64,000 nucleotides of DNA, from contig NZ_BNBI01000005.1 of NCBI RefSeq assembly GCF_014655295.1, forward strand, positions 62,001-126,000, given 5' to 3'. The notes under the pieces are model-generated. The model made no database searches and was not told the DNA's origin. It worked only from the letters and a program-made list of their open reading frames with translations. Made by a program: the position numbers and the translations under genes. The stretch comes from Streptomyces fumanus. GTDB lineage: Bacteria > Actinomycetota > Actinomycetes > Streptomycetales > Streptomycetaceae. How positions within the stretch are numbered: the first letter of the stretch is position 1; the number at the start of each line of letters is the position of its first letter. Below are positions 18,000-26,269 of the stretch, one piece after another.

Positions 18000-18235
18000 G
18001 GCTCGGCCTCTGCTCGTGTGGGAAGGACACCGGCACCCCGATCAGCGCACTGACCGACTTCGGCTCCCCTCCGCTCGCGCAGAGAGGACTGCCGCTCCAG
18101 CCGGGAGTGCGCCACGTCGAACGGCTCACCTCCGCTCGCGCGGAGAGGACCACCCCCGCGTCGGCGGGACGAACACCTCCATCTGGCGAGCGCGATCGTC
18201 GGACACCGGAACTCCCCCGCGTCGGTGGGGAGCAC
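18000..18235 (-). CRISPR. Small hybrid CRISPR array: 3 family-A repeats fused to 2 family-B repeats
   Basis: Family A repeats start at 18000 (degenerate: GGCTCGGCCTCTGCTCG), 18062 (two changes) and 18123 (perfect). The last overlaps by four bases a family B repeat at 18147-18174 (CACCCCCGCGTCGGCGGGAC core), followed 61 bases later by a degenerate B repeat at 18208-18235 (CGTCGGTGGGGAGCAC). Spacing stays 61-62 except at the overlap. No leader-like sequence was recognised on either side. Confidence 0.88.
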
Positions 18236-18425
18236 TCCAGCATGCGATTGGGCACCACGATCCCTCTTCCCCGACGGTAACGTCACGTTGGGCGGTGGAA
18301 CGCCCCGGCGCTGGCTCGAAATCCCGAACGCGCGGGTCGGCCCCTTTTGTAGCCGGACATTTCGTCCTGCGGGGTAGCGCTGCGCGGAGCGTGTTCCCGC
18401 CAAGGGCGATCGTCTTGAAACAGGA

Positions 18426-18452
18426 GGTGACGGACCCCTGGGGTCCGTCACC
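18426..18452. terminator. 13-bp perfect hairpin
   Basis: Arms GGTGACGGACCCC and GGGGTCCGTCACC around one T. It lies seven bases beyond the stop of the 39-residue minus-strand frame at 18459-18578 and could end its transcript. Confidence 0.7.
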
Positions 18453-18458
18453 GTTGGC

Positions 18459-18578
18459 TCAAATGAGCCAGCCGACGAGTTCGCTGATCAGGGCACGGAT
18501 CACCGCGCTGACCACTACGCGTGAGGCTTCGAGAAGAACCTCGCGACGCAGGACGAACTTGTGCAGGAACCGGGACAC
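18459..18578 (-). CDS. 39-residue amphipathic peptide ORF
   Basis: GTG at 18578 has GGAGA four bases upstream, and a hairpin terminator follows the stop. The peptide begins VSRFLHKFVLRREVLLEASR and continues as a Val/Ile/Leu-rich helix ending ISELVGWLI: a basic N-terminal half and a hydrophobic C-terminal half, compatible with a membrane-active or membrane-anchored peptide. No family recognised. It is divergent from cas3, which begins 255 bases away. Small size makes the call tentative. Confidence 0.4.
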   Translation of the reverse strand: MSRFLHKFVLRREVLLEASRVVVSAVIRALISELVGWLI

Positions 18579-18833
18579 TGTATCTCCATGGCACAGACAG
18601 AGTCGAGGTTGCGCCACATCCCTCGAGAGGGTCGTGCGTTCTTCTCGGCGTTGCCGTTGCCTGAAGAGCCAATGAGGTTCCGCGCACCTCCCAGGGAGGC
18701 GTGCAGCGGTATGTACTCTACGGCGGAGACCCGTTGGCGTAGGAGTGGTTGAGGGAATTGCCTCGGCCGACCTCCGTAGAGGCAAGGCAGGATGAAGGCA
18801 CGCCTGCACTGGATCCGCGATGAGGAGCACCCC

Positions 18834-21533
18834 ATGTCCCTGGACTGCCGCCTGTGGGGCAAGGCTGCCGGGCTGGGCAAGAGCGCCTGCGGGGCTCACC
18901 GCACACACCCTTTGATCTGTCATCTGCTGGATGCGGCAGCCGTCGCTGAGGTCGTCTGGGACGAGCTGTTGACCGTGCACCAGCGGAGCATGGTGGTCGG
19001 GGCCCTGCAGGTTCCGGACGAGGAAGCGCGGGCGCTCGTGGCGTTCTGGGCGGGGCTGCATGATATCGGCAAGATCAGTGTGCCGTTTCAGATGCACCAC
19101 AACGGCCCGAAGGACGCGGACGGGAAGCTGTTAGCGCAGGAGCTGGGTAGTGAGCAGGGGTACGGGTACCCGGATGGCGCCACGCAGGACAGGCAGTCGC
19201 ACGAGGCGGCGGCACACTGGTGGCTGGCGGGGATCTTCAAGGAGATCGGCTATCCGTCGTCGAAGCGGCGTCCGCAGTCCCAGCTCAGCCACGCGGTGGC
19301 CCAGATTCTCGGTGGGCACGGAGGCCGCTTCCACCCGGTCGTCCGCGACAAGGATTCGAGGTGCCCCGTCGCCCGTCACCCCGGTCTGGGCTCGGGTAGT
19401 TGGGAGAGGCAGCGGCGGATCCACTTCGATGAGGTGCGCCGAGTGACAGCGGCGATGTCGGTTCCGCAAGGGCGGATGACGCCGGGGGCGGCTGTGGTTC
19501 TGACGGGGTTGGTCACCTTGTCGGACTGGCTGGCCAGTATCGAAGGAGAGATTCGGAGCAGGCTCAGGGAGGAGGGGTGGGCTGGAACTCCTGAAGACCT
19601 GGACTCTTACTGGCCGATCGCTCGTGCAGAGGCTTCCCGTGTGGTGCATCAGGCCGACTTGCTCGGGACGGGTTTCGTGCGGCCGGTCCCGGTTCGAAGT
19701 GCGGACGGGACCAGTCTCGGGGCTAGTTTGGCGGGTCAGTTGCCTGATCTGGTGGCCGAATACGGGCCGGGCTTGGTGGTCGTGACGGCTTCGCCGTCAC
19801 AGGATCGTACGGAGGCGGCTCTTCGCGCGGCGGCGGTCCTTGGGCATGCAGCACACGCCCGCGGCCTGTTCTATGCGCTGCCGACCGGGTCAGCGGCCGA
19901 CAGCCATATGGCGCAGGTGCACGCTTTCGCCGAGCAGGCCCTGACGGGCCCTTGGCGGTCGCTGCTGCTGCACAGCGCTTCCCGGTTGAAGCCGGCGGAA
20001 GCCGCGCAGCAGTGGGCGCATGCTAATGCGCTCGGCGAGATCAGTGCGGAGCCCGGGGAGGAGTGGGCCCTGACAGCGGACAGTTGGCTCAACTCCCATC
20101 ATCGCGCGCTCCTGGCTGCGCTGGGCACGGGGACGGTGGATGAACTCCTCCAGGCGGTCATGCCGGTGAAGTTCAACGTGATGCGGCTTTTCGCCTTCTC
20201 CGGCAAGGTCGTCGTGGTGGACGAGGCCCATGCCCGCGGTGCCTGGGGGCAGAAGCTGATGCTTCGGTTCTTGGAGTGGGCCGCTGCGCTGCGGATTCCC
20301 GTTGTCCTGGCCGCGATGTCCGCGGACAAGTCGGTGGATGCGATGCTGGCGGCCTATCGCCGTGGTGCAGGAGGGGGCGAAGAGCCGCTGGTGCAGCCTC
20401 GCCGGCTGCCGGCGTGGTCGTTCGTGGATGCTCAGTCCGGAGGCGGGCACCTGCCCCGCCAGCCCGCCGAGTCCGTTCGTGGCAGCACGCTCGGCATCGA
20501 GGTCGCCGACGGTGCGCCGTACGACGAGATCCGGGCGGTTCTTGCCACCCTGGTTGCGGCCGGCCGCGGAAGGGCTGTCGTCTACCGGCCGACGCCTGCG
20601 GAAGCTGTCCGAACATCCCGACAGCTTGAGGTGGATCTGTGCGGCCTTGACGTGACCCTGGTTCATGAACAGATGCGCAACATGGACCGATGGCAGCGTC
20701 TCGCGGCCTGCAGGAGCGCTTTCGCGTCCGAGGGCACAGTCAGCGGGCCGTCGGTGCTGGTGACGACGCCGATGCTGGAACATGTCAGGGGCCTGCAATT
20801 CGACCTCGTCATTTCGGGGACGGCACCGCTCGCGGAGCTGCTGGCCCGTGCGGCACAGAGTGCGGGTGATCAGCCGCGGCTCGTGGTGCTCCGAGCGGAC
20901 GACAAGTCTGAGGTGGACGACGCCGCGCTGGTGCGGCGTACTGAGATACTCCTGGGCGCCGGCAGGACGGTTTCTCTGCCGGAAGAACTGCCCCTGCTAT
21001 TGGACGAGGTGTACGCCGACGGGCTCGTCGACAGGCTGGAGGAGATGGCGGCGCGTGAGCTCAAGCGGCTCGACAACCGGCGCACGGTCCGGGAAAGCCA
21101 AGCCACCGGTACGGCGGGTTGGCTGGCGGTGCCTGGGCCGGGGGAGCTCGATGGCGATCTCAGCCTGCTGAGCCGAGACCAACCCGGTATGGAGCCCGAA
21201 CTGCTCTCCGCCGTGCTCGGCGAGGAGATGGTGCATGTGGTGTGCGTGTACCCCGGGCGGCTTCTGGAGGACGGAGTCTGCGCGCAGAGGCTCGCGCTCG
21301 ATGACAAGAAACGACCGAGGCCGGGCCAGCTTGTCCCCTATCTGATACCTGTACCGCAGCGACTCGTCGACGGTGTGACGGATGATGCGAATGGCGTCTG
21401 GCGTGGCATGGCCGCCCTCAAGGGCGTCCTCCGGCTGAACCTGGATCGGGAAGACGGTACGTGGGTGCGTACCAGTGCGAGGCACCGATTCCGCGTGGAC
21501 GAGTCCGGACTGATGATTGATCAGTTGTCCTAA
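18834..21533 (+). CDS. cas3: Cas3-like protein with degenerate helicase motifs, locus 2
   Basis: 899 residues from ATG 18834 (GAGGAG six bases upstream; MSLDCRLWGKAAGL is the family's usual start; an ATG at 18792 would add 14 residues). HD nuclease part: His30 in CHLLD, His76-Asp77 in WAGLHDIGK, His123 in QSHEAAAHWW, His162 in GGHGGRF (usual GGHHG, second His lost), Asp231 in TLSDWLAS. Helicase part: Walker A region is ASPSQDRTEAAL (319-330) with no GxGK; motif II DEAH is kept at 463-466; motif III reads AAMSA instead of SAT; motif V is TTPMLEHVRGLQFD; motif VI is LLARAAQSAGD where QRAGR is expected. The frame is otherwise intact and full length. Head of the locus 2 operon. Confidence 0.9.
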   Translation: MSLDCRLWGKAAGLGKSACGAHRTHPLICHLLDAAAVAEVVWDELLTVHQRSMVVGALQVPDEEARALVAFWAGLHDIGKISVPFQMHHNGPKDADGKLLAQELGSEQGYGYPDGATQDRQSHEAAAHWWLAGIFKEIGYPSSKRRPQSQLSHAVAQILGGHGGRFHPVVRDKDSRCPVARHPGLGSGSWERQRRIHFDEVRRVTAAMSVPQGRMTPGAAVVLTGLVTLSDWLASIEGEIRSRLREEGWAGTPEDLDSYWPIARAEASRVVHQADLLGTGFVRPVPVRSADGTSLGASLAGQLPDLVAEYGPGLVVVTASPSQDRTEAALRAAAVLGHAAHARGLFYALPTGSAADSHMAQVHAFAEQALTGPWRSLLLHSASRLKPAEAAQQWAHANALGEISAEPGEEWALTADSWLNSHHRALLAALGTGTVDELLQAVMPVKFNVMRLFAFSGKVVVVDEAHARGAWGQKLMLRFLEWAAALRIPVVLAAMSADKSVDAMLAAYRRGAGGGEEPLVQPRRLPAWSFVDAQSGGGHLPRQPAESVRGSTLGIEVADGAPYDEIRAVLATLVAAGRGRAVVYRPTPAEAVRTSRQLEVDLCGLDVTLVHEQMRNMDRWQRLAACRSAFASEGTVSGPSVLVTTPMLEHVRGLQFDLVISGTAPLAELLARAAQSAGDQPRLVVLRADDKSEVDDAALVRRTEILLGAGRTVSLPEELPLLLDEVYADGLVDRLEEMAARELKRLDNRRTVRESQATGTAGWLAVPGPGELDGDLSLLSRDQPGMEPELLSAVLGEEMVHVVCVYPGRLLEDGVCAQRLALDDKKRPRPGQLVPYLIPVPQRLVDGVTDDANGVWRGMAALKGVLRLNLDREDGTWVRTSARHRFRVDESGLMIDQLS

Positions 21534-21596
21534 CGGCCCACGCCGCCCCCGCTCGTCCTTCTACTATTCGGTGACGTTCGACGTTGGGGGAGGGAC

Positions 21597-23180
21597 GTGA
21601 CCACGTCTGCGTCCGATCTGATCGACCAGCCATGGATTCCGGTCGCATGGGTGGAGGGGCAGTCGGGCCCCCCTGAAGTGGGCCTGAGGGATCTGTTCGT
21701 GCGTGCCCGGGACATCCGCACTCTGTTGATTGCGGAAGCTCCGGCTCACTCGGCGCTGCTGCGCGTGCTGTACGCGCTGACCGCGCGGATCACCGCTCTG
21801 GACGAGGCCGGGCCCGGAAGCTGGGGCGACCGGCGCGTACACGTCATCGAGCAGGGGTTCCCCGAGCGGAGTATCGAACTGCCTGACGGCCGCAAGGCCG
21901 GCATCGAGGGCTACTTCGGTCAGTGGGGCGACCGCTTCGACCTGTTCGACGGCGATCGTCCGTGGCTCCAGGATCCCCGCCTCCCTGACCAGTGCGACAG
22001 GAACAACACGGCCGGCGTCCACAAGCTCGTCATGAGCCGGGCAGCGGGCAACAACCACTCCTGGTTCGGGCACTGGAGCCACCACAGCCCCGTGCTTCCC
22101 GGTATTTCGCAGGCGGCACTGTCGCTGCTGACCTGGCACTTCTGGGGAGACCCCGGCGGTCTTTCAACGCGTGAGGTCGGACATGTCAAGAGCCATTATG
22201 CGAAGGCCGCGCCACTGCGGGCTGCACTGTCGTATCACCCCCAGTGCGACAACCTTCTCCTGACACTGCTGGCAGGTCTGACTCCGCCGGATGGCGACGT
22301 TAGCCGGCACACCGATCTGTGCCCTTGGGAGCGCGAGGACCTCCCGGACCCGCTTGCGCCGATGCCCGAGCCGCAGGGCCCCTGCTCACGGCTCACCGCC
22401 TGCTCACAGCACGCGCTCTATCTCGTTCCTGCCCCCGACGGCAGGCATACGGCCGACGCATACATCACCTGGGCTTATGACGCCGCGCGGATCCGGCCGC
22501 AAGACGACTACCTGATCTGGGACATCACCAAGGACGGGACGACATCCCCCCGGTCGGCATCCTCATCCCGTTCTTTGTGGCGGGACATCGACGCCCTTCT
22601 GCTCAAGCAGATGGACGACGCAAGCCCCATCCAGCCCAAGGTCATGGACCATGCCTTCGACGTTAGTGAGTACGTGCGGGTACGCGCGCTCGGCTTCGAA
22701 CAGGATGCCAGCCAGGCAGCCAACCACCAGTACATCGATTCCGTGACCCCGGTGCTGCTGTCCCGGGTGGAAGAGGACGCGATGAGCACCGAGCGGCCCG
22801 TACGCCAGCTCCGTGAACTGGGTGAGCTTTTCGGGAGCCGGCTGGAGAAGGCCACGAAGGAAGCCTGGCTGAAGTACACGGATGACAAGGGGAACGATCC
22901 GGGGGCCTGGCTGGACGCGGTCGCGGCACGGTACTGGCCGTCGGCGGAAGACGAGTTCTGGTCGCGGTTCCGACAGTTGTCGCGCGATGGCGGCGCCATG
23001 GACACCGGATTCGACTTTGCGTCCGCGTGCCGGGCCTTCGGGCGGCACGCGCTCGACGCCTATGAGGCCGTGACCGGCTCCGTGACGCGCACACCACGGG
23101 GCGCGAAAGCCGTCACCCAGGCGAAGGCGATCATTCTCAACGCCCTGAAAAACCCGTACAAGGCGATGGAGAGCCGCTGA
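21597..23180 (+). CDS. cas8e: Cas8e / Cse1 (CasA), Cascade large subunit
   Basis: 527 residues, GTG preceded by GGGGGAGGG. N-terminus SDLIDQPWIPVAWVEG...VGLRDLFVRARDIRTL is the standard Cse1 opening; HSALLRVLYALTARI, NNHSWFGHWSHHSPV and a C-terminal four-helix bundle (SAEDEFWSRFRQLSRDGG) follow. Cse1 recognises the PAM and recruits Cas3. Length is normal and no disruption is seen, in contrast to the altered Cas3 upstream (63 bases away). Confidence 0.93.
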   Translation: MTTSASDLIDQPWIPVAWVEGQSGPPEVGLRDLFVRARDIRTLLIAEAPAHSALLRVLYALTARITALDEAGPGSWGDRRVHVIEQGFPERSIELPDGRKAGIEGYFGQWGDRFDLFDGDRPWLQDPRLPDQCDRNNTAGVHKLVMSRAAGNNHSWFGHWSHHSPVLPGISQAALSLLTWHFWGDPGGLSTREVGHVKSHYAKAAPLRAALSYHPQCDNLLLTLLAGLTPPDGDVSRHTDLCPWEREDLPDPLAPMPEPQGPCSRLTACSQHALYLVPAPDGRHTADAYITWAYDAARIRPQDDYLIWDITKDGTTSPRSASSSRSLWRDIDALLLKQMDDASPIQPKVMDHAFDVSEYVRVRALGFEQDASQAANHQYIDSVTPVLLSRVEEDAMSTERPVRQLRELGELFGSRLEKATKEAWLKYTDDKGNDPGAWLDAVAARYWPSAEDEFWSRFRQLSRDGGAMDTGFDFASACRAFGRHALDAYEAVTGSVTRTPRGAKAVTQAKAIILNALKNPYKAMESR

Positions 23181-23234
23181 CGACAAGTGCGGCCCAGACG
23201 TCGTGACCGACGCCCTGTGACCCGAGGACAAGCT

Positions 23235-23912
23235 GTGACCTTCCAAGCCCCTGAAGCAAGCAAGCGGCAGAAGAGTCGCGCCGCGTATGCCGCATTCACC
23301 CAGGGTATCGAACGACTGTGCCACACAGACCCCGGTGCCCGTGCGGCGCTGCGCGCGGGTCTGCGCCGCGACCTGGACCACCCGCGCACGCGTCCCATGC
23401 ATCGGCTGCTGACGCCGCGACTGCCGGAAGGATGCGACGACAAGACAGCGCAGGCCCATTACACGGTGGCTGCGCTGATCGCGGCGCAGCCCCGGCACGC
23501 CTTCTCACCCGGCCAGGCAGACGACGACGAAGACACCGCAGACGAACACGGGGCGGCACGAAAACAGGTTCCTCAGCAGGAGGGAGAACCGGACGAGGAT
23601 GCTGTTCCGCCCGGGCCTGCCCCGTACGGCTCCTCGTTCGGTGCCACCCTGGGCCAGGCCGTCATCGCGAAGGGCACCCCGATGCGGAAGAGCGCCGCGG
23701 AAAACCGTATCAACCTCCTGACGCGGCAGAGCCTGCGCGGCATCCACCTGCACCTCCCGGCTGCGGTGAACCAGGTACGCACCACAGGCGCCGCCATCGA
23801 CTGGGGACAGTTGCTGGCAGACCTCGTCGACTGGCCACACCAGTCGGGGCGTATCAGCCGCCGCTGGCTGCAGGACTTCTACCGGATCACCGCCGGCACC
23901 GACCAGGACTGA
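23235..23912 (+). CDS. cse2: Cse2 (CasB), Cascade small subunit
   Basis: 225 residues from GTG 23235 (GAGGA eight bases upstream); an in-frame GTG at 23187 has no such site. Helical Cse2 pattern: AAYAAFTQGIERLCHTDPGARAALRAGL, HYTVAALIAAQP, SLRGIHLHLPAAVNQVR, IDWGQLLADLVDWPH and RISRRWLQDFYRI at the end. An acidic, poorly conserved insert (DDDEDTADEHG...EPDEDAVPPG) splits the middle. Cse2 bridges crRNA and the displaced DNA strand in Cascade. Confidence 0.9.
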   Translation: MTFQAPEASKRQKSRAAYAAFTQGIERLCHTDPGARAALRAGLRRDLDHPRTRPMHRLLTPRLPEGCDDKTAQAHYTVAALIAAQPRHAFSPGQADDDEDTADEHGAARKQVPQQEGEPDEDAVPPGPAPYGSSFGATLGQAVIAKGTPMRKSAAENRINLLTRQSLRGIHLHLPAAVNQVRTTGAAIDWGQLLADLVDWPHQSGRISRRWLQDFYRITAGTDQD

Positions 23913-23937
23913 CCCTTCACCTCACAGGAGATCCCCG

Positions 23938-25113
23938 ATGGGCCCCAAGCCACGTTTCATCGACATCCACGTCGTCCAACCCGTTCCCTACGCGAACCTG
24001 AACCGGGACGACACCAACTCGGTGAAAAGCATGCTCTACGGCGACGCTCTGCGTACCCGTATCTCCAGCCAGTCCTGGAAGCGGGCTGTCCGCGAGCACT
24101 TCCAAGACACGCTCGGCGGGAACGCGCTGCGCACACGCCGTATCGGCGAGCGGGTCACCGAGACGCTTCGCGACCGCGGGTGGGACAGGGCGCTTGCCGA
24201 ACGCGCGGGCGCCCATGTTGCGGCCGGGAGCAGCATCAAGTGGGAGGTGGCCAAGGGGAAAGACAAGCAGCCCATCACGAACAAGGTTCTGACCAACGCG
24301 CTCGTCTACCTTCCCGAAGACGCTGTGGAGGAACTGGCTGACATCGCCGAAGCCCACAAGGACAAGCTCACGGCCGACTTCACCGGCAAGGGAAAGAACA
24401 AGCCCGAAAGCGCCCTGAAAGGGAAGATCGACAAAATCCTTGTCAAAAGGAACGGAGTCATCAACCTCTTCGGCCGCATGCTCACCGAGGTCGACCAGGC
24501 CAGTGTCGACGGCGCCGTCCAAGTCGCCCACGCCTTCACCACGCACACCACTGAGGTCGAACTCGACTACTTCGCAGCCGTCGACGATGTCACCGAGGCG
24601 AAGGGCGACGAAACGGGCAGCGGCCACATGGGCACCGCCGAGTTCAGCACCGGCACCTTCTACCGGTTCGCCACCGTCGATCTTGAAGAACTCATCAAGA
24701 ATCTGAGCGATGACAGCGACATCGCGCTTGATGCCGCCCGCGAGCTCGCCGGCCAGTTCCTGCTCTCCTTCATCGAGTCCCTGCCGCAGGCGAAAAAGAA
24801 CTCCACCGCCCCGCACACCATCCCGCACCTGGTCCACGTGGCGGTCCGCTCCGACCGGCCGTTGTCGTTCGCCGCAGCCTTCGAGGAACCCGTGCGGCCT
24901 GCCGAACACGGCGGCTACGTCGCGCGCTCCGTGCAAGGTATCGATGCGTACTCCAAGGCCGCGAACACCCTCCTCGGCCCCGACCGCGTCGTGCACGCGG
25001 CACATGCCTCTCTTCAGTTCGACAAACTGGAGCATCTCGGCGAGCGTCACTCGTCCTTCCATGCTCTCGTCACCGCCGCAGTCGACATTGCTCTCGCCGA
25101 GGCCCCGCAGTGA
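23938..25113 (+). CDS. cas7e: Cas7e (CasC), Cascade backbone
   Basis: 391 residues; ATG with AGGAGA seven bases upstream. Starts FIDIHVVQPVPYANLNRDD with LRTRISSQSWKRAVR, the Cas7e signature, and continues with GRMLTEVDQASVDGAVQVAHAF and FSTGTFYRFATVD. A Lys-rich insert (FTGKGKNKPESALKGKIDK) is in the thumb region. Six copies would line the crRNA. Stop overlaps the cas5e start (GTGA). Confidence 0.94.
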   Translation: MGPKPRFIDIHVVQPVPYANLNRDDTNSVKSMLYGDALRTRISSQSWKRAVREHFQDTLGGNALRTRRIGERVTETLRDRGWDRALAERAGAHVAAGSSIKWEVAKGKDKQPITNKVLTNALVYLPEDAVEELADIAEAHKDKLTADFTGKGKNKPESALKGKIDKILVKRNGVINLFGRMLTEVDQASVDGAVQVAHAFTTHTTEVELDYFAAVDDVTEAKGDETGSGHMGTAEFSTGTFYRFATVDLEELIKNLSDDSDIALDAARELAGQFLLSFIESLPQAKKNSTAPHTIPHLVHVAVRSDRPLSFAAAFEEPVRPAEHGGYVARSVQGIDAYSKAANTLLGPDRVVHAAHASLQFDKLEHLGERHSSFHALVTAAVDIALAEAPQ

Positions 25114-25946
25114 CCGAACATCCCTCCCGCGGGCTGCTGCTGCGTCTGGCAGGCCCGCTCCAGTCCTGGGGCACGCACAGCAAGTACGCGCGGCGTGACA
25201 CAGCCCGATTCCCCACTCGATCCGGCGTCGTGGGCATGCTCGCCGCAGGTCTCGGACGACCGCGCCAGGCGTCTCTGGACGACCTCACCGAACTGTCGAT
25301 GACAGTACGTGTCGACCGACCCGGTGTTGTACTGTCCGACTTCCACACCGTCGGCGGCGGATTGCCCGCCGACGAGACGGTGATCACCGTCGACGGAAAA
25401 CACCGCTCCGAGGGCAAGAGCACTCTGGTGTCCAGGCGCCAGTACTTAGCCGATGCTGCTTTCACACTCGCGCTGACGTCCGACGACGAAGGGCTGCTGC
25501 ACTCGTGCGCCGCCGCCCTGCGTGACCCGCACTGGCCGCTGTACCTCGGCCGCCGGTCCTGCCCGCCGGAAGGCCCGATCCTGCTGGGACACGTGGACGA
25601 GCCGCTGTGGCACCTGGTACGGCTGCCCCTGGCGGTCAGGAGGCCGCGCAGCGGCCCGCAGCCGATCGAGTTCTACGGCGACAGGCCACTCGGTGTACTC
25701 CCCGTCACCGCCGACGTTCCGGACCGGGGCGACGGCGATCAACATAGCGGCGAAGTCACCGACGAGCCGATGTCCTTCGCACCGCTGGCGCGCCAGTACC
25801 GGCCTCGGCCGCTGTACCGGCGTGCCGTGCACCTGCCGGACGCCGCCTACGGCGGCTTCGGCACCGGCTACCTGAAGAAGCTCCAGAGCTACATCGACGC
25901 CCAGTTCGCGACGCCGCAGAGGAGCACCCGGTGCCTCCACGGCTGA
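25110..25946 (+). CDS. cas5e: Cas5e (CasD), Cascade crRNA 5'-handle subunit
   Basis: 278 residues; GTG overlapping the cas7e stop. Cas5e pattern: LLLRLAGPLQSWGTHSKYARRDTARFPTRSGVVGMLAAGLG, VRVDRPGVVLSDFHTVGGG, then LYRRAVHLPDAAYGGFGTGYLKKL. The final residues after ~265 (FATPQRSTRCLHG) are unusual and may come from the rearrangement that follows. Binds the eight-base crRNA handle with Cas7e. Confidence 0.92.
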   Translation: MTEHPSRGLLLRLAGPLQSWGTHSKYARRDTARFPTRSGVVGMLAAGLGRPRQASLDDLTELSMTVRVDRPGVVLSDFHTVGGGLPADETVITVDGKHRSEGKSTLVSRRQYLADAAFTLALTSDDEGLLHSCAAALRDPHWPLYLGRRSCPPEGPILLGHVDEPLWHLVRLPLAVRRPRSGPQPIEFYGDRPLGVLPVTADVPDRGDGDQHSGEVTDEPMSFAPLARQYRPRPLYRRAVHLPDAAYGGFGTGYLKKLQSYIDAQFATPQRSTRCLHG

Positions 25947-26269
25947 CCCTCATCATGCACTCACCCAGCTCTTCCACGGCCCGCCCAGACCTTGGCGGCA
26001 ACGCCCAAAGCACCGAAAAGCTGCACCAACGCAGGGTGCAGATGGTGCCCGACGCGCCCGGAGCGGCGCACGCCTCCAACGACGCTTCTTTCTCAGCCCA
26101 GGCACTGCGGGCGTGGACAGGCTCGTGCTCCGGCTGACCGGCCCGATGCAGTCCCGAGGCGAACGCTCGGCGTTCACCCCCGACCGGAACACCGCCCCTT
26201 ACCCCACTCGGTCCGCGTTTGCACCCTCCACGCCAAGCTGAGCGACTACACCAAGAAGGAGACCGCCAC
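25947..26269 (+). pseudogene. Rearranged remnant with second cas5e N- and C-terminal pieces
   Basis: Between cas5e and cas6e lie 323 bases of debris. From GTG 26113 the codons read LVLRLTGPMQSRGERSAF, then TPDRNTAPYPTRSA, a Cas5e N-terminus, ending at TGA 26239-26241. In another frame just before cas6e, AKLSDYTKKETAT looks like a Cas5e C-terminus. So a second cas5e was reduced to its two ends by internal deletion. A 68-codon frame from GTG 25931 (overlapping the end of cas5e) covers the left part; it matches nothing I know. Confidence 0.7.

Noticed and set aside
18459..18578. Anti-CRISPR interpretation of the 39-residue frame
   Set aside because: No evidence beyond location; kept only as a small ORF.
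18834..21533. Sequencing error as the cause of the odd Cas3 motifs
   Set aside because: The changes are dispersed in-frame substitutions across five motifs with no compensating frameshifts, which errors would not produce.
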